Assembly (NCBI GenBank): GCA_019454875.1 | Contig: JACFNL010000013.1 | Span: forward strand, 13,893-49,519 | Source: Candidatus Cloacimonadota bacterium | GTDB taxonomy: Bacteria > Muiribacteriota > UBA6191 | DNA length: 35,627 nucleotides | Reading direction: 5' to 3' | Shown here: positions 1-10,700 of the stretch, in pieces | Numbering within the stretch: position 1 is the first letter of the stretch | Layout of the letters: every line of letters starts with the position of its first letter | The notes under the pieces: generated by a model | The model's database searches: none | The model's input: only the letters and a program-made list of their open reading frames with translations | What the model was told of the DNA's origin: nothing | Translations under genes and position numbers: made by a program

Positions 1-2
1 GA

Positions 3-1572
3 AGAAATCTGAATCTGGTTCACTCGTTTCCACATGATTTGATACATCTTGAATTTAATGAAGCCCTTCATGGGGTGGCTATCACAAGACAGGCCGCCTA
101 TATTTCTTACAGTTCAGGTAAGGAATGGAAAGAAGTTCTAAGTGGGGGCGACTTCCGTAATATGACTTATTTTTCCGATCTGAGGTATCTGTGGGTCACA
201 GACGATAATGGCACAGTGTACTTTTCTTCCGACTCTGGCTTGTCCTGGCAAACCGTGACAACAACTATCGGTAATACAGATACCCTCACATTTAAAATGC
301 GCATGGAAAGTCCTACAAATGGGCATTTTGCATATCGAGACTCCGGTAGCGGTACATTGTATCTGGCCAATACAACTGATAACTGGGCCAATTATGTAAA
401 AGTCGGTTCCATAATATCTGCCGTCTCCTATGCCCGATCCAGCTTAAGTTCCTATGGACAGATGGTGGCTTCTGATGGAGTATCCCACTCCTTAAACCAC
501 GCTACCAGTCTGTTCGTAACCAGGGCAGCACCTACCATGTCTGGTGGTCAAATCATTTTGGATACAAACCTGATCAACGATGACTTGCGGGTATCCCTGT
601 TTCGAGTAGGGAATCATGGTAATGACTTGTATCTACAGTTTGCCACTGAAACCGGGGTTCCTGCCACAGTGAATCATGAGCTTTTCAGCTTAAATGATGA
701 AACCTCGGCCCATAGGGAACAATCCCTGGTTTTCAGACCTGACTCTACACATTTCTGGCTCAAACAGGGACATAGAATCTATCGATCTACAGATTCTGGC
801 TTAAGTTTTACAGCCATGAAAGCCACTACTTTGAATTTTCCAATCTGGACGGCTGCCTTTTTTGACGAATTGAATGGGTTTGCGACCCTTGAGAATGGGA
901 CTATCCTCTATACAACCGACGGGGCCCTGAACTGGAACTCGGCCGTAACCGTTCTGCCTTTGGTGGCAGAAAGGATGATTTTTGCCCGCAGTGCCACCCG
1001 TGGTTATCTGGTGGAACCGGCTGACAGAATCATCCGATCCTCAACAGCAGACAATTTTGGTACGGCTGTAAATCATACTGTACCAGCCGCTGCTGGCTTA
1101 ATCCGTTTTGCCAAACTTTCGGGACAGGATCTGATCTGGTCTGGGGATAACGGGTATTACGGCCGTGTGGATGCCACGCCTACCGCCCTTCTGGAAACCC
1201 AGCTCCCTGCCGGATATCAAATCAACATTTCTGCGATCAGCTCAGATGGGAACGGTGGTTATTTTATGGGGGGAACAGCCGGGCAGTTGTTTCATCTTAA
1301 ATCCGGTGAAACCACCCCCACAGATTTGGGTTCTGCCTATTTAGGCAGTGCCAGTCCTGTTCGGGATATCTGTTCCGTGGATAATGAGGTTTTTCTGGTA
1401 ACTGGTCTTGGTCAGGATACAAAAATATCCTGGGACGGGGGACGGACATTTCGTAAGCTTCTGGCATCTGAATACGACTCCACCCTCTTTACTTCCTGTT
1501 ACCTGGGAAATGACGGTTCCCTGGCTCTAGCTGGCCCTGGAAATCCTGGATTTTTCTTAAGAATCGGTACTG
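3..1572 (+). other. BNR/Ycf48-like beta-propeller block of giant protein 1
   Basis: The encoded segment repeats the pattern 'hydrophobic strand, G-x-A, strand, then S/T-x-D-x-G-x-S/T-W/F' typical of Asp-box (BNR) and Ycf48-type propellers. Four Asp-box-like motifs are readable (SSDSGLSW, STDSGLSF, TTDGALNW, SWDGGRTF). The upstream codons (bases 3-38) continue the same pattern, so at least one more blade lies outside the window. Boundaries are approximate. Confidence 0.65.
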
Positions 1573-4500
1573 GCCTTGATGCTGACAGATTTGCTAACAA
1601 TATCCTTACCGATGCTCAGATTGATTCCGGGTTTGTGGGAGACCAGATTATTCCCGGAAGTCTTTTTGGTGAAAAACTGGCCGATTTGTCCGTGGATGGA
1701 AACAAAATTGTTTCCAGAAGTATTCTAGTAAGTAAAATTGCCTCCCACTCCGTTGATTCCAACAAAATTCAGGCATCCACTCTCACCAATCGGATTTTTC
1801 AGGATTATTCGATTACCAACCCTAAAATTGGTACAGATATCAGTGGTTCCAAGATTGGTGACAATATTATTCTTGGGGTTGATTTTGCCAATGTATCCAT
1901 TTCGTCCAATCTGATCAAAACCAATTCCCTGTATTCCGGTGCTTTGAGTCAAACCAATGCTCTTGCCTTAAAGGATGAGGATTTTGCAGCCCAAAATATT
2001 TTGACCCAGCATTTAAGAAATCAGACCCTGGCAGGCTCTAGGCTCACAGCTTCTACCTTAAGGGAACAAAACTTTGCCGATCAAAGTTTTACTTCTTCTG
2101 TATTCACTACCAATACTATTGAACCAGATAAGGTTGCTGGCAACACTTTTTCCGCCAAGCAGATACTAGCAAACCAGCTTGAGGCCACACATTTTTCTGC
2201 CACCGGAGCCATAACAAGCTCTGTTCTTGCTCCACAGGAGTTCTGGCAGGATCAGATCCCTGACAATGCTATTCAGTCCTCGTCTCTTGAAGATTTTAGC
2301 TTTGATTCCTCACATTTAAAAAGCCGTATTGTCAGTGGTTCTATCATTGCAGACAATTCCATTGACTGGGTAGCCATGATGACAGCATCCATTGAAATTA
2401 CCCAGATTGTCTCAGACTCCATTCAAGGTATTGATTTTGCCCCAGGAACTATTACCCTGGCTCAGATTGCTGATGGGGTGATTAATGAAACCATCATTCA
2501 GGATTACAGTATTGAGGCATTTCAGATCAAAACTGCAGATATAACCAGCTCCAAAATTGCTGCCCAGTCTGTATCTGGCTCACATAGTTTTTTGACAACC
2601 CTGACTGCCAATGTCTTAAGAAATTTGGAATACCCTGGCACTAAAATGCAACCCGGAGTGATAACCAACTCCAAACTAGCCCAATTGACTCTAACCAGCT
2701 CCAACTTTAAGGATTTAACAGAAGCCTCCATGGCAACAGCCTCTTTTGGAACTACGGATGCCATCCTGTTTCAGCCCAGGGTTACAGGAAACAACCTGGA
2801 TATCTTATGGAGCAATGGCCCAAGCAATTATGAAACATTAGGTTTGAGTGTAGGAAACTCCCCCCTGATTAGCCATGCCAGATTTTCTCATGACGGATCC
2901 AAGGTAGCCTTTGCCCTTCTAGAGGACGGGATCTGGAAATTAGCCTATTCCGATCGAAATTTTTCTTCTATCCGCAGGCTTTCCGTAACCAGTAATCAAG
3001 ACCTTCAGGCTGGTTTTCAGTGGGATAAAAACGGCAGAGATTTTTATTACAAGGTTAAAGCAAGCGGGGATGTCTACCGTTTTAATACAGAGACCCAGCA
3101 AAGCTCCTGGGTCACTGGTGTAGGTGGTGATACCGGGATAATAAAAATTGTGTTTTCTGAAGGGGCTTTGGATGGTTTTCAGAATCAGTACATCTACCAT
3201 TATGGGATGAATGCATACCACTCGGCAGTCGCTTGTGATCCTCATGCTGTATCTTTAGTGACCGACATTACCATGACACCCAATGGCCGGTATGTAGCCA
3301 ATTACCAAGGGGCTATTGAAACTCTACGGATCTGTGATACCAGCAACGGAAATCTGGTTTACAATTCCAGTTTCCCCGTCAGTGCACTTTTATATCACCC
3401 TACTGACAATCAGCATTTGTGGTTTATCAATACATCCAATCGGCTCAGTTATGTCCCTGTTCCCTCCATGAGCCCAACTTCCCAGGTTCTGTCTGTTTTT
3501 GAGGCCGCTCAAAACTCCCGGAGTTTTTTACACCCCTCTCACATACTGACGGAAAATACAATTGTGGCCGCCAATGTTCCTTCCAAGATTCTAACCTCAG
3601 GAAAACTGGCCAATTTGTCCTTTGGTCCCGAGAGTTTTGCTTCCTCCATGGTAATTACAGCCGGGCATCTTCAGGATTTGAGTATTCAAAACCAGCACAT
3701 AGCCCTGGCAAATCTGAGTAACTCAGAAATTCAATCAGGATCCCTGACCATTGGTCATATTTCCAGTTTGGCACTGGCAGGAGAACATTTTTTAAGTGGA
3801 TCCGTACTAACCCAGCATCTGAATGCAGAAAGTATTCAAAACAGGCATTTACAAACCTCCCAGGTTTTAAATGCACATTTTGCAGCAAACTCCGTGATTT
3901 CTGGCAAACTCGCAGACCAGAGTATTGTCACAACCCATATTCTTGATGGCTCAGTAAATTCTGAGGCCATGATCGTGGCCGCAGTGATCGATGGATCCAA
4001 GATTAAAACCGGGATCGTCAGCTCTGGCCATATTTTTGACTTGTCCATTGGCTCAGCTCACATTGAAACCACTACCCTAAATGCCAGTCGTTTTCAAAAT
4101 GACACGATTCCCAATGCAGCCCTGGGCTCCAGGATTTTAACTTCAGGACATTTTGCCACAAATTTTATTGATGGAAATCGCCTGCAAGCTGGAGCAATTG
4201 CTCCCTTGCCCGGGTTTCTTCTCACTATTGAGGGAAATTCCCTCTATTCCTATGACCCAGATTTTTCATCCAAGGAATTGGTGCCTGTTCCTGCTCAGAA
4301 CTGGAGAGAAATCAGAAGAACAGCCCACGGAAACCGCTTTGTACTGACCAATGATTCCTTAAACACCTACCAAGTCAATCTGGTCTCTGGAGAACTGAGC
4401 CTGGCTTCCACTGTGCCTTCTCAGACCTATCAGGTCCGAAACCGCTTTGAAGGTGTCTATTACCATATGGATGCGGGTAATCTGGTCACCAAAACCGACC

Positions 4501-7208
4501 AGAATGTTTTTGTTTCACAAATCAGTGGAATTGACACAGTTGGATTTGATTTTGATCCGGGAAGCAATGAGTTGATTTTTATTAAAAACAGCAACGAGCT
4601 GCATAATACCCAGGGCCAGATTGCTAGCCTTGGATTTACCCTATCAAACCCTCGGGCCGGTTACGATTCCAGAATTCTTGTGATTCTTAACTCCAATGAA
4701 GTGTATTCCTATAAAGGAGGCTGGACCCAGCTTTATGCTGCCGGAGCTGACACTATTGTGTCTCTAAGTCCATCCTTGAGTTCGGAAGTGTTCTATATCA
4801 TCAAAAATTCTGGGGCCAATCAGCAAATTATCCGTCTTTATGGAGATGGGGGGCTACAAACCGGGGAACTTTTAGGAACCCTGGCCCCAGGTACAGTTTC
4901 GCGGCTGGAATTGATTGATTATTCAGCTATTGCTCACTTAGGAATTACCCAGCTTGATAATGCCAGTGTCACTTCAGAAAAAATTGCGGCCCGCAGCTTT
5001 GGTCCGGAAAATTTTGCCGTGGGAGCCGTAAAAACAGCCAATATCTTAGACCTTGGTCTGACCAGCCGTGTTTTTATTAATGAATCTGTTACCAATGCCA
5101 AGTTTGGAGGATCCATTGTTGCGGAAAAAATTCAGAATGAAAGCCTTTTATCGGAACATATTCAAAATGGCAGTATCAATAATGCCCATGTGGCGGATGG
5201 AAGTTTTTTAACCCGACACTTTCAGACTCATGTACTTAGTGCCACAAGACTTGAAGCAGCCGAAGTGCCTATCGGTAAGTTTTTTGATAATTCCATTGGT
5301 GAAAACAGCTTTGCTGACAATACTATTCCCAATGCCAGATTTGCCGACTCTGCCATTTCTGCCCCCCATATAGCAGATGGGGCTATCACCAATACCAAGG
5401 TTTCTGATGGGACTATCATCGCAAATAGAATTGCTAGTAACAGTATCACCAAAGACTCCTTTGCAACCGGAGCTGTTACCTCAGACAAGATTCAAAACTC
5501 CGTGATTACCTCATCACAAATCAGTACCGGCAGTTTAACAGACACAGCCCTATCTATTGGAGCCCTAACAAATTCTGAAATTTCCAATAATGGAATCAAT
5601 GATTCCTCATATCTCAAAGACTATTCCTTTACCGGGGATCGGTTTTTAGGCAGTATACAAACCAATCAATTATCTACTTTGGACACAGATGCTTTTAGCA
5701 ACACAACAATTACTAATGCCGATTTTTCAGCCTCAGGTTTTGGAACAACTCATTTGCAAACCGGAACACTAACAACGGCTCAATTTGTTGCCCCCACATT
5801 GTCTGCCTCCAAATTTGCCTCAGGTTCCGTAACCCTTGGTCACATAAACCCCGCTTCCCTGCTTTTAGATGCCAAGTTTAATACGGGGGCTTTCACACTG
5901 GCCAAAATCAAAAATCAGACTGTTTCTGGAGCCTCAGTTTTTAACTCTGATCTTGCTCTGGCAAAAATGGGATCCTTTGGTGGTGAAAGTTTTGATGCCT
6001 CCATCACCAATGCCAAACTGGCCGGGGGTGGGAATTTTGTCTTAAAAACAGCCCATTTCGGAACTACAGATCTTCTAACTCTGTCTGATTTCACTACCCT
6101 GGTTGTCAATGGAGACAATACTGCTACTGGATCCATCGGCAATGCCGAACTGGCTCAATCTGCCATTGTCAAAACAGCACCGGGACTTCTGGCCTCTAAC
6201 GATTTGATTACGGATTCCCTGATTGCAAACAACTCATTGGAGGCAATCAATTTTGCTGAAGGCTCTATCCCAGGCACAAGGGTGGCCCCGGCATTTTCTG
6301 GAGATAAACTGGCTGATTCTTCTGTTTACACCCAGCAATTAGGCAACGATTTGAACGGGGCAAAATTTGTAAATCAAAGTTTTTTGAATGTCCACATTCA
6401 AAACCAGATCATTCCTGCCACTGTTTTTACGGGAGCCAGTATAGGTATTGGTAATATAGGTGCGATATCCTCATCCGAGTTTGCTCAAGAGTCCCTGGAT
6501 AATTCAAGTGTGGCTGACACTTCCCTGGTCACTGCCGATTTAGGGGAAAAATTAAGAAGTTCGGGCATGGTAAACTTAAAACCCATTCATTTTCAGGATG
6601 GGGTCTTTCTGGCCAGCAATGTGGGAAAAATCATCACCAAAAACAGCATTGACACAACAGATCCCCTGACCGAGAATCGATTTTTGTTCAGCCCTCTATC
6701 ATCTGACAATGCATTACATTCAGGAGTGGCCGCTCAAAGCGTCACAATGGGACTTCTTAACACATCAACCGGGAACTTCCAAAGCCTGTTTACCGGGAGC
6801 CAGTCAACCCTGCATAGTCACAATGTCCTGTTGCAGCCTATAAGCTGCCCTTCCGGTTATACAGCCGTGACAAATTCCAGTAAAAACGGCAATTCATTTT
6901 GCATCTCCTCAGAACAGCCATCTAACTCGTTTTCCACTCAGAGAACAAATGCTAAAAATATCACCCTCAGTGGTATAGGCAGTATGGTGTCTGGTCAGGT
7001 TTGCAGCCTGGAGCAGCTGATTGCAGCCAGAAAACAAAGTATTTCAATTAATGATGCCGCCATGAGCTCCACTCTTAGCCTGGAAGCCTCAGGTTATAGT
7101 GGAACAGTGAATTATCTGAATTTAGGAACCTTTAATCCCGGTACGGGAAGTGGTTCATTTTCCCAAGCACAGCTCTCAGTAAATTCCGTAGCCCATTACT
7201 GTCTGTAA
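3..7208 (+). CDS. Giant modular surface-fibre protein, C-terminal ~2,400 residues (5' end outside window)
   Basis: The reading frame is open to the left edge (codons from base 3), so the TTG at 39 and the ATG at 34 (another frame) are not credible starts and the N-terminus is missing. Residues below count from base 39. In order: a BNR/Ycf48-like propeller with Asp-box motifs (SSDSGLSW 63-70, later STDSGLSF, TTDGALNW, SWDGGRTF) to ~512; solenoid repeats ~513-899; a TolB-like block ~900-1167; repeats ~1168-1387; a further propeller-like block ~1388-1629; repeats ~1630-2174; a C-terminal cap with HSH at 2259-2261 and CPSG from 2270. The cap and architecture match the next gene, 45 bp downstream on the same strand, so they are probably co-transcribed paralogues. 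Family knowledge: such repeats occur in predicted bacterial and phage fibres. An adhesive, exported, possibly trimeric fibre is my inference; no enzymatic motif is visible. Confidence 0.9.
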   Translation, partial: RNLNLVHSFPHDLIHLEFNEALHGVAITRQAAYISYSSGKEWKEVLSGGDFRNMTYFSDLRYLWVTDDNGTVYFSSDSGLSWQTVTTTIGNTDTLTFKMRMESPTNGHFAYRDSGSGTLYLANTTDNWANYVKVGSIISAVSYARSSLSSYGQMVASDGVSHSLNHATSLFVTRAAPTMSGGQIILDTNLINDDLRVSLFRVGNHGNDLYLQFATETGVPATVNHELFSLNDETSAHREQSLVFRPDSTHFWLKQGHRIYRSTDSGLSFTAMKATTLNFPIWTAAFFDELNGFATLENGTILYTTDGALNWNSAVTVLPLVAERMIFARSATRGYLVEPADRIIRSSTADNFGTAVNHTVPAAAGLIRFAKLSGQDLIWSGDNGYYGRVDATPTALLETQLPAGYQINISAISSDGNGGYFMGGTAGQLFHLKSGETTPTDLGSAYLGSASPVRDICSVDNEVFLVTGLGQDTKISWDGGRTFRKLLASEYDSTLFTSCYLGNDGSLALAGPGNPGFFLRIGTGLDADRFANNILTDAQIDSGFVGDQIIPGSLFGEKLADLSVDGNKIVSRSILVSKIASHSVDSNKIQASTLTNRIFQDYSITNPKIGTDISGSKIGDNIILGVDFANVSISSNLIKTNSLYSGALSQTNALALKDEDFAAQNILTQHLRNQTLAGSRLTASTLREQNFADQSFTSSVFTTNTIEPDKVAGNTFSAKQILANQLEATHFSATGAITSSVLAPQEFWQDQIPDNAIQSSSLEDFSFDSSHLKSRIVSGSIIADNSIDWVAMMTASIEITQIVSDSIQGIDFAPGTITLAQIADGVINETIIQDYSIEAFQIKTADITSSKIAAQSVSGSHSFLTTLTANVLRNLEYPGTKMQPGVITNSKLAQLTLTSSNFKDLTEASMATASFGTTDAILFQPRVTGNNLDILWSNGPSNYETLGLSVGNSPLISHARFSHDGSKVAFALLEDGIWKLAYSDRNFSSIRRLSVTSNQDLQAGFQWDKNGRDFYYKVKASGDVYRFNTETQQSSWVTGVGGDTGIIKIVFSEGALDGFQNQYIYHYGMNAYHSAVACDPHAVSLVTDITMTPNGRYVANYQGAIETLRICDTSNGNLVYNSSFPVSALLYHPTDNQHLWFINTSNRLSYVPVPSMSPTSQVLSVFEAAQNSRSFLHPSHILTENTIVAANVPSKILTSGKLANLSFGPESFASSMVITAGHLQDLSIQNQHIALANLSNSEIQSGSLTIGHISSLALAGEHFLSGSVLTQHLNAESIQNRHLQTSQVLNAHFAANSVISGKLADQSIVTTHILDGSVNSEAMIVAAVIDGSKIKTGIVSSGHIFDLSIGSAHIETTTLNASRFQNDTIPNAALGSRILTSGHFATNFIDGNRLQAGAIAPLPGFLLTIEGNSLYSYDPDFSSKELVPVPAQNWREIRRTAHGNRFVLTNDSLNTYQVNLVSGELSLASTVPSQTYQVRNRFEGVYYHMDAGNLVTKTDQNVFVSQISGIDTVGFDFDPGSNELIFIKNSNELHNTQGQIASLGFTLSNPRAGYDSRILVILNSNEVYSYKGGWTQLYAAGADTIVSLSPSLSSEVFYIIKNSGANQQIIRLYGDGGLQTGELLGTLAPGTVSRLELIDYSAIAHLGITQLDNASVTSEKIAARSFGPENFAVGAVKTANILDLGLTSRVFINESVTNAKFGGSIVAEKIQNESLLSEHIQNGSINNAHVADGSFLTRHFQTHVLSATRLEAAEVPIGKFFDNSIGENSFADNTIPNARFADSAISAPHIADGAITNTKVSDGTIIANRIASNSITKDSFATGAVTSDKIQNSVITSSQISTGSLTDTALSIGALTNSEISNNGINDSSYLKDYSFTGDRFLGSIQTNQLSTLDTDAFSNTTITNADFSASGFGTTHLQTGTLTTAQFVAPTLSASKFASGSVTLGHINPASLLLDAKFNTGAFTLAKIKNQTVSGASVFNSDLALAKMGSFGGESFDASITNAKLAGGGNFVLKTAHFGTTDLLTLSDFTTLVVNGDNTATGSIGNAELAQSAIVKTAPGLLASNDLITDSLIANNSLEAINFAEGSIPGTRVAPAFSGDKLADSSVYTQQLGNDLNGAKFVNQSFLNVHIQNQIIPATVFTGASIGIGNIGAISSSEFAQESLDNSSVADTSLVTADLGEKLRSSGMVNLKPIHFQDGVFLASNVGKIITKNSIDTTDPLTENRFLFSPLSSDNALHSGVAAQSVTMGLLNTSTGNFQSLFTGSQSTLHSHNVLLQPISCPSGYTAVTNSSKNGNSFCISSEQPSNSFSTQRTNAKNITLSGIGSMVSGQVCSLEQLIAARKQSISINDAAMSSTLSLEASGYSGTVNYLNLGTFNPGTGSGSFSQAQLSVNSVAHYCL
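1575..2735 (+). repeat. Decapeptide solenoid block 1a (giant protein 1)
   Basis: About 39 repeats by length, of a ~10-residue unit with S or T before a hydrophobic I/V/L and K/R/H before the next I/F/L, for example SVDGNKI, SHSVDSNKI, DYSITNPKI. Repeats are conserved in protein but not in codons, so this is not a recent DNA expansion. Confidence 0.85.
2736..3539 (+). other. TolB/WD40-like beta-propeller block (giant protein 1)
   Basis: The segment has TolB-like blade signatures: 'FSHDGSKVAFAL', 'WDKNGRDFYYKV' and 'TPNGRYVANYQG', that is, a turn with (D/N)G followed by a beta strand and then 'L-Y-S-D' style strands. It interrupts the solenoid cleanly at both ends. Family assignment is by motif only. 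Confidence 0.55.
3540..4200 (+). repeat. Decapeptide solenoid block 1b (giant protein 1)
   Basis: About 22 repeats by length. This block is notably rich in histidine at the position before the hydrophobic residue (QNQHI, TIGHI, AGEHF, TQHL, QNRHL, NAHF, TTHI), where K is the usual residue elsewhere. Confidence 0.85.
4201..4925 (+). other. Third propeller-like beta block (giant protein 1)
   Basis: A non-repeat island of ~240 residues rich in short beta strands with 'GNSLYSYDP', 'RFVLTNDS', 'NSNEVYSYKGG' motifs, separated by solenoid on both sides. The strand pattern suggests a Kelch/TolB-type propeller, but no canonical blade motif is strong enough to name the family. Confidence 0.45.
4926..6560 (+). 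repeat. Decapeptide solenoid block 1c (giant protein 1)
   Basis: About 54 repeats by length, uninterrupted, with many near-consensus units (IADGAITNTK, VSDGTIIANR, SITKDSF). It leads directly into the C-terminal cap. Confidence 0.85.
6561..7208 (+). other. C-terminal cap with HxH-x8-CPxG signature (giant protein 1)
   Basis: The last ~215 residues lack the decapeptide. They contain HSH (bases 6813-6821), then eight residues, then CPSGY, then FCISS, a VCSLEQL segment and a final HYCL. The same HxH-x8-CPxG-(n)-FC(I/V)SS-(n)-CxL order occurs at the end of giant protein 2. Four cysteines suggest disulfide-stabilised folding outside the cytoplasm (inference). Confidence 0.7.
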
Positions 7209-7253
7209 TCTTTTGATTACCTTTGGCATAATACTTTCAGCATTACCTTCACG

Positions 7254-7703
7254 ATGGGCAATCTTTTGCATGATATCCTGAAACAATCAGCGCAAATCCT
7301 CAATAGGACAGGGTTTGTCTGCCAATTAATGCTCTTTGTGGTACTCATCAGTGTACCGTTTGGTGCATCGGATCAGGTAATCGAGTTTACTGGACTTTTG
7401 ACCCACCCTTCCGAAGGACCATACAACCAGGAAGTGCATGCCAGGGTTCAGGTAATCCACCGCGATTTTTCAATTCAGGATGAGGAGGAGGCCGAGACTG
7501 TAGTCTGGGAAAAAACCTACAGCCCTATCATTGTCTATAACGGTACCTTCTCAATTCTAATGGATGAGGATGACTCGTTTAGAAAAATCAATGCAGAGGT
7601 TTTTGAGAGCCAGGTAGATTATGAATTCGACCCTGATACAAATCCCACCAGAATATCTCGGGGCATCCTTCCTAGATCATCCTATGCCTTAAGATTTTAT
7701 TTT
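7254..7703 (+). other. Signal peptide plus N-terminal 'YQG-type' domain (giant protein 2)
   Basis: After the hydrophobic leader, the segment shows the sequence logic of a domain common at the N-terminus of secreted bacterial fibre-like proteins: an I-x-F/Y-x-G-x-L strand, a 'G-x-Y-N-x-x-V' hairpin, 'V-W-E-K-x-Y', 'V-Y-N-G-x-F-S-I', and a closing 'L-P-R-S-S-Y-A-L-R'. Recognition is by pattern, not alignment. Confidence 0.6.
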
Positions 7704-10700
7704 CGTAGAACAGTAGAATCTGAGGAAGAAAGAATCCGGCCCGATTTTAACTTTGACGGTTCCCCTTTTTCTGTCAGTAGCGTCCCTCTCAGTGGAAACA
7801 GTGAAAAATTTGGTCAATTGACAGTTTCCTACTTTCCCGAGCTTTTGTCAGAACGGGGCTCATTGATTGAAATTGATCCCTTTGCCAATGCTACAGCTAC
7901 TGCCCAGCACGGGCTTTTGATTGAAAATGGTTCCCTTGAGGTCATCACCTCTGGCCCAGATTCCCAGGCTCTGAATATGGAAGGAGCTTTTTATTTAAGA
8001 AATGTGACTCTCAAAACCGGAACCATCGACATGGCCCGGGGTGATATCCGTATTAAAAGCCTCTGTATGTCCTCTGACTGCAAGGCAGCTAATCCCGTGT
8101 TTTCTTCACCACTTTATGTCTACAACAAAATGGAATTCAACCGCTTTCTGGACCGCGACAGCATTGATGAAGCGATTCCCTATGTTATTGAACCTTCAAA
8201 AACTTCAAGAATCACCAATCTTGTGATTGCCAACTCTGGTGGTGTCTCAGCACCACCTGCCATACTTCTGTCGGGAGAAGCCAATTTTACGGTCGAGGGC
8301 AGGACGGCTATCAGTCTTTTGGGTGCAGGCAGTGAAATTGATGTCAAAACCGGAAAACTCAGCCTGGAAATGCCAACGGATCTCAAAAACACAACAACTA
8401 CAACCAAGTTTCGACTCAGACCTGATGGTGAACTCGGACAGAACGCTACAGAAAAGGAAAACTTCCGTAAAGATACTTTTCACAAAGTCATTGCTGACAG
8501 AATGGTCAATGCCGTCGAAAGTCCCTCGGGAGATACCGTTGCCGGGGCATATGTCCTAAAACCTTCAGGATCATCTAACATTGCTGCCATTCAGTTTCGG
8601 TTTGAAAACAAGGCAGAGTCTCTGGAAAAAATAAATGATCGTATTCGTACCCGTTATCCTAACAACAACGACAGATTGCTCAAGGTGATTTTTGATCCGA
8701 TTCTCACCGGAGAAATGCTTGATAATCTTGTGAAGGGTGATCAGGGCGGAAATCTGGACCAATTGAACTTTTTTGAATTCCATCAGCATGATTTGATTGG
8801 TCAAGCCTCGGCCCAGGAGCTTTTGGAGATCATTAATGATCCAAGATTTACTGACAATGCCAAAATAAGTGCAGCCAAGATTTCCAACGATTTGGTCAAG
8901 GAAACCACCCTGAATCAGATCTGGTTGGCCCAAGCCTATTTTATGCAGCCCGATCTTTTAGACTCCCTTTTTGTAAGGGGTAATGTACTGGTGAATTACG
9001 ACAGTGCCGCCCCGATTGTTTTTGGGGGAAACCCTGACGAAAACCGGCCCTATCTAGGAGCAGTAACCGCCTCCATTGGAGGTAAAAGAAGCCTTTACTT
9101 TTTAAAGGAAGGTTTTGCCAATGCCGGTACCATTATGAATTTTAATGCTGCTGGCTTAAGACTTTATCAAAATCTGAATATACGAACCCATCACGATATC
9201 CCCTTGCCAGCCAACCTGTTCAGTGGCGGAGAAATGCGCCTGTTGGGCAATCTTGATGTAGGCCGGGATTTTATCAGTATGGGCAAGCTTTTTTTAGGTA
9301 ATGCCGATGGTAGCGGGACCGCAGAATCCTTGATCAATAGCCGCAGGGTAACCAATGTTTTTGAGATCAGTGCCCCCTACTTTTTTAACCGCTTTTCTGA
9401 ATATTATTCCGCACCCATGACCAGTTCAAGATGGCTGAATCTGGAGGCGGAAAGTATTGGCTTTACAGGGCCATCAAGGCTTTTGAACATTCAAGGTGAT
9501 TTTGATATTCAAAATAACCTGAAGGGTACAAACTTCAAAACAGAGAATGGTAACAACTGGGTCACATTTGACAGAATGAATACGGCCAATACTGGCTATT
9601 ATTCTGATCCCCATGCAGACTCCACCTGGAATGATTTGACCATCATCGGGTCTTTGGATATCTCCGGGGATATTTCCGTGGAAGGCGATATCGAGATTAG
9701 TGGACAGATTCGTGCCTCGGACGGAAATGTCAGTGTTGATACCAGAATAGATCAGGATCTCATTGCCTCAGCATTTGTTGATTTGGACTCTGACCCGGCC
9801 GGCCTGGGCCGAACAATGCTTCTTGACCCCAATTCATTGAGCCGCCTCAATCATTTGCAGTTTGACCTGGGGGCTGTTATGTACGGTACTCCAAAAATTG
9901 CTGGTAATGTTGTTGTGGGCACTGAGTTTCGCTCGGATCTGGATCTGCAAATCAATTCAACCCTGTATACCCCGCGATTTCTGGATTTGGACGACTTAAG
10001 TTATATTGCCGATCCAAATCAGCTATCCAGACTAAATCAGCTGACACTTACCTCAACCTTGAATACAGCAATACTCAGTGCCTATGCTGTGCAGATTGCT
10101 AACAATCTGGCAGTTGGTCAAAATGCCACATTTACAGACAACGGTCGTTTTCACTCCCAGATGGAAATCCGTTCAGAATTGCGGCAATTGGCCTTAACCA
10201 GCGATCATCAGCTGTTTCGAGTTGATAATGATGGGGTGATTTATGCCTACTCAGCAGATATTGGGGGTGATACCGGTCTGAGAATGGGTGAATTCAGTGG
10301 TAGTCTGACCGTAGGCCGTACCGCAACCATTCTTCCTCCTGCCTATTTTAATAACTCCGATGTCTGGGTATTTCAGAATTATTCAATTGAAAACTCTTTG
10401 GGACAGTCTCTGATCAATCTGGATTCAGCTGGGAATCTTTTAATGGTATCAAGCCTTTACACTACGGGTACCCTGCGGTTTGATACAGGTGCAACCCGTG
10501 GAATCATCTCGTCCACAGACTGGAAAATAGGCTCTGAAAATGCCAGTGTCCGACAGATAGTTCTGGAAAGGAATGATGAGCAAAGACTTGATGTTGAAGT
10601 AGATAATATCCTGGCAGTTAAAGTGGACAACTCCCTTGATTTTTCCGAGTCCCTGCATTTCTTCCAGATTATTGACAGTGACAATCAGACCTATTCCGTC

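Noticed and set aside
7205..7220. Hairpin GTAATC-TTTT-GATTAC spanning the stop of giant gene 1
   Set aside because: The 6-bp stem is AT-rich and has no T-run after it, so it is not a convincing terminator. The 45-bp gap to giant gene 2 looks intra-operonic.
7209..7253. Possible -10 (CATAAT) upstream of giant gene 2
   Set aside because: No -35 element at proper spacing was found, and the gap is short enough for co-transcription.
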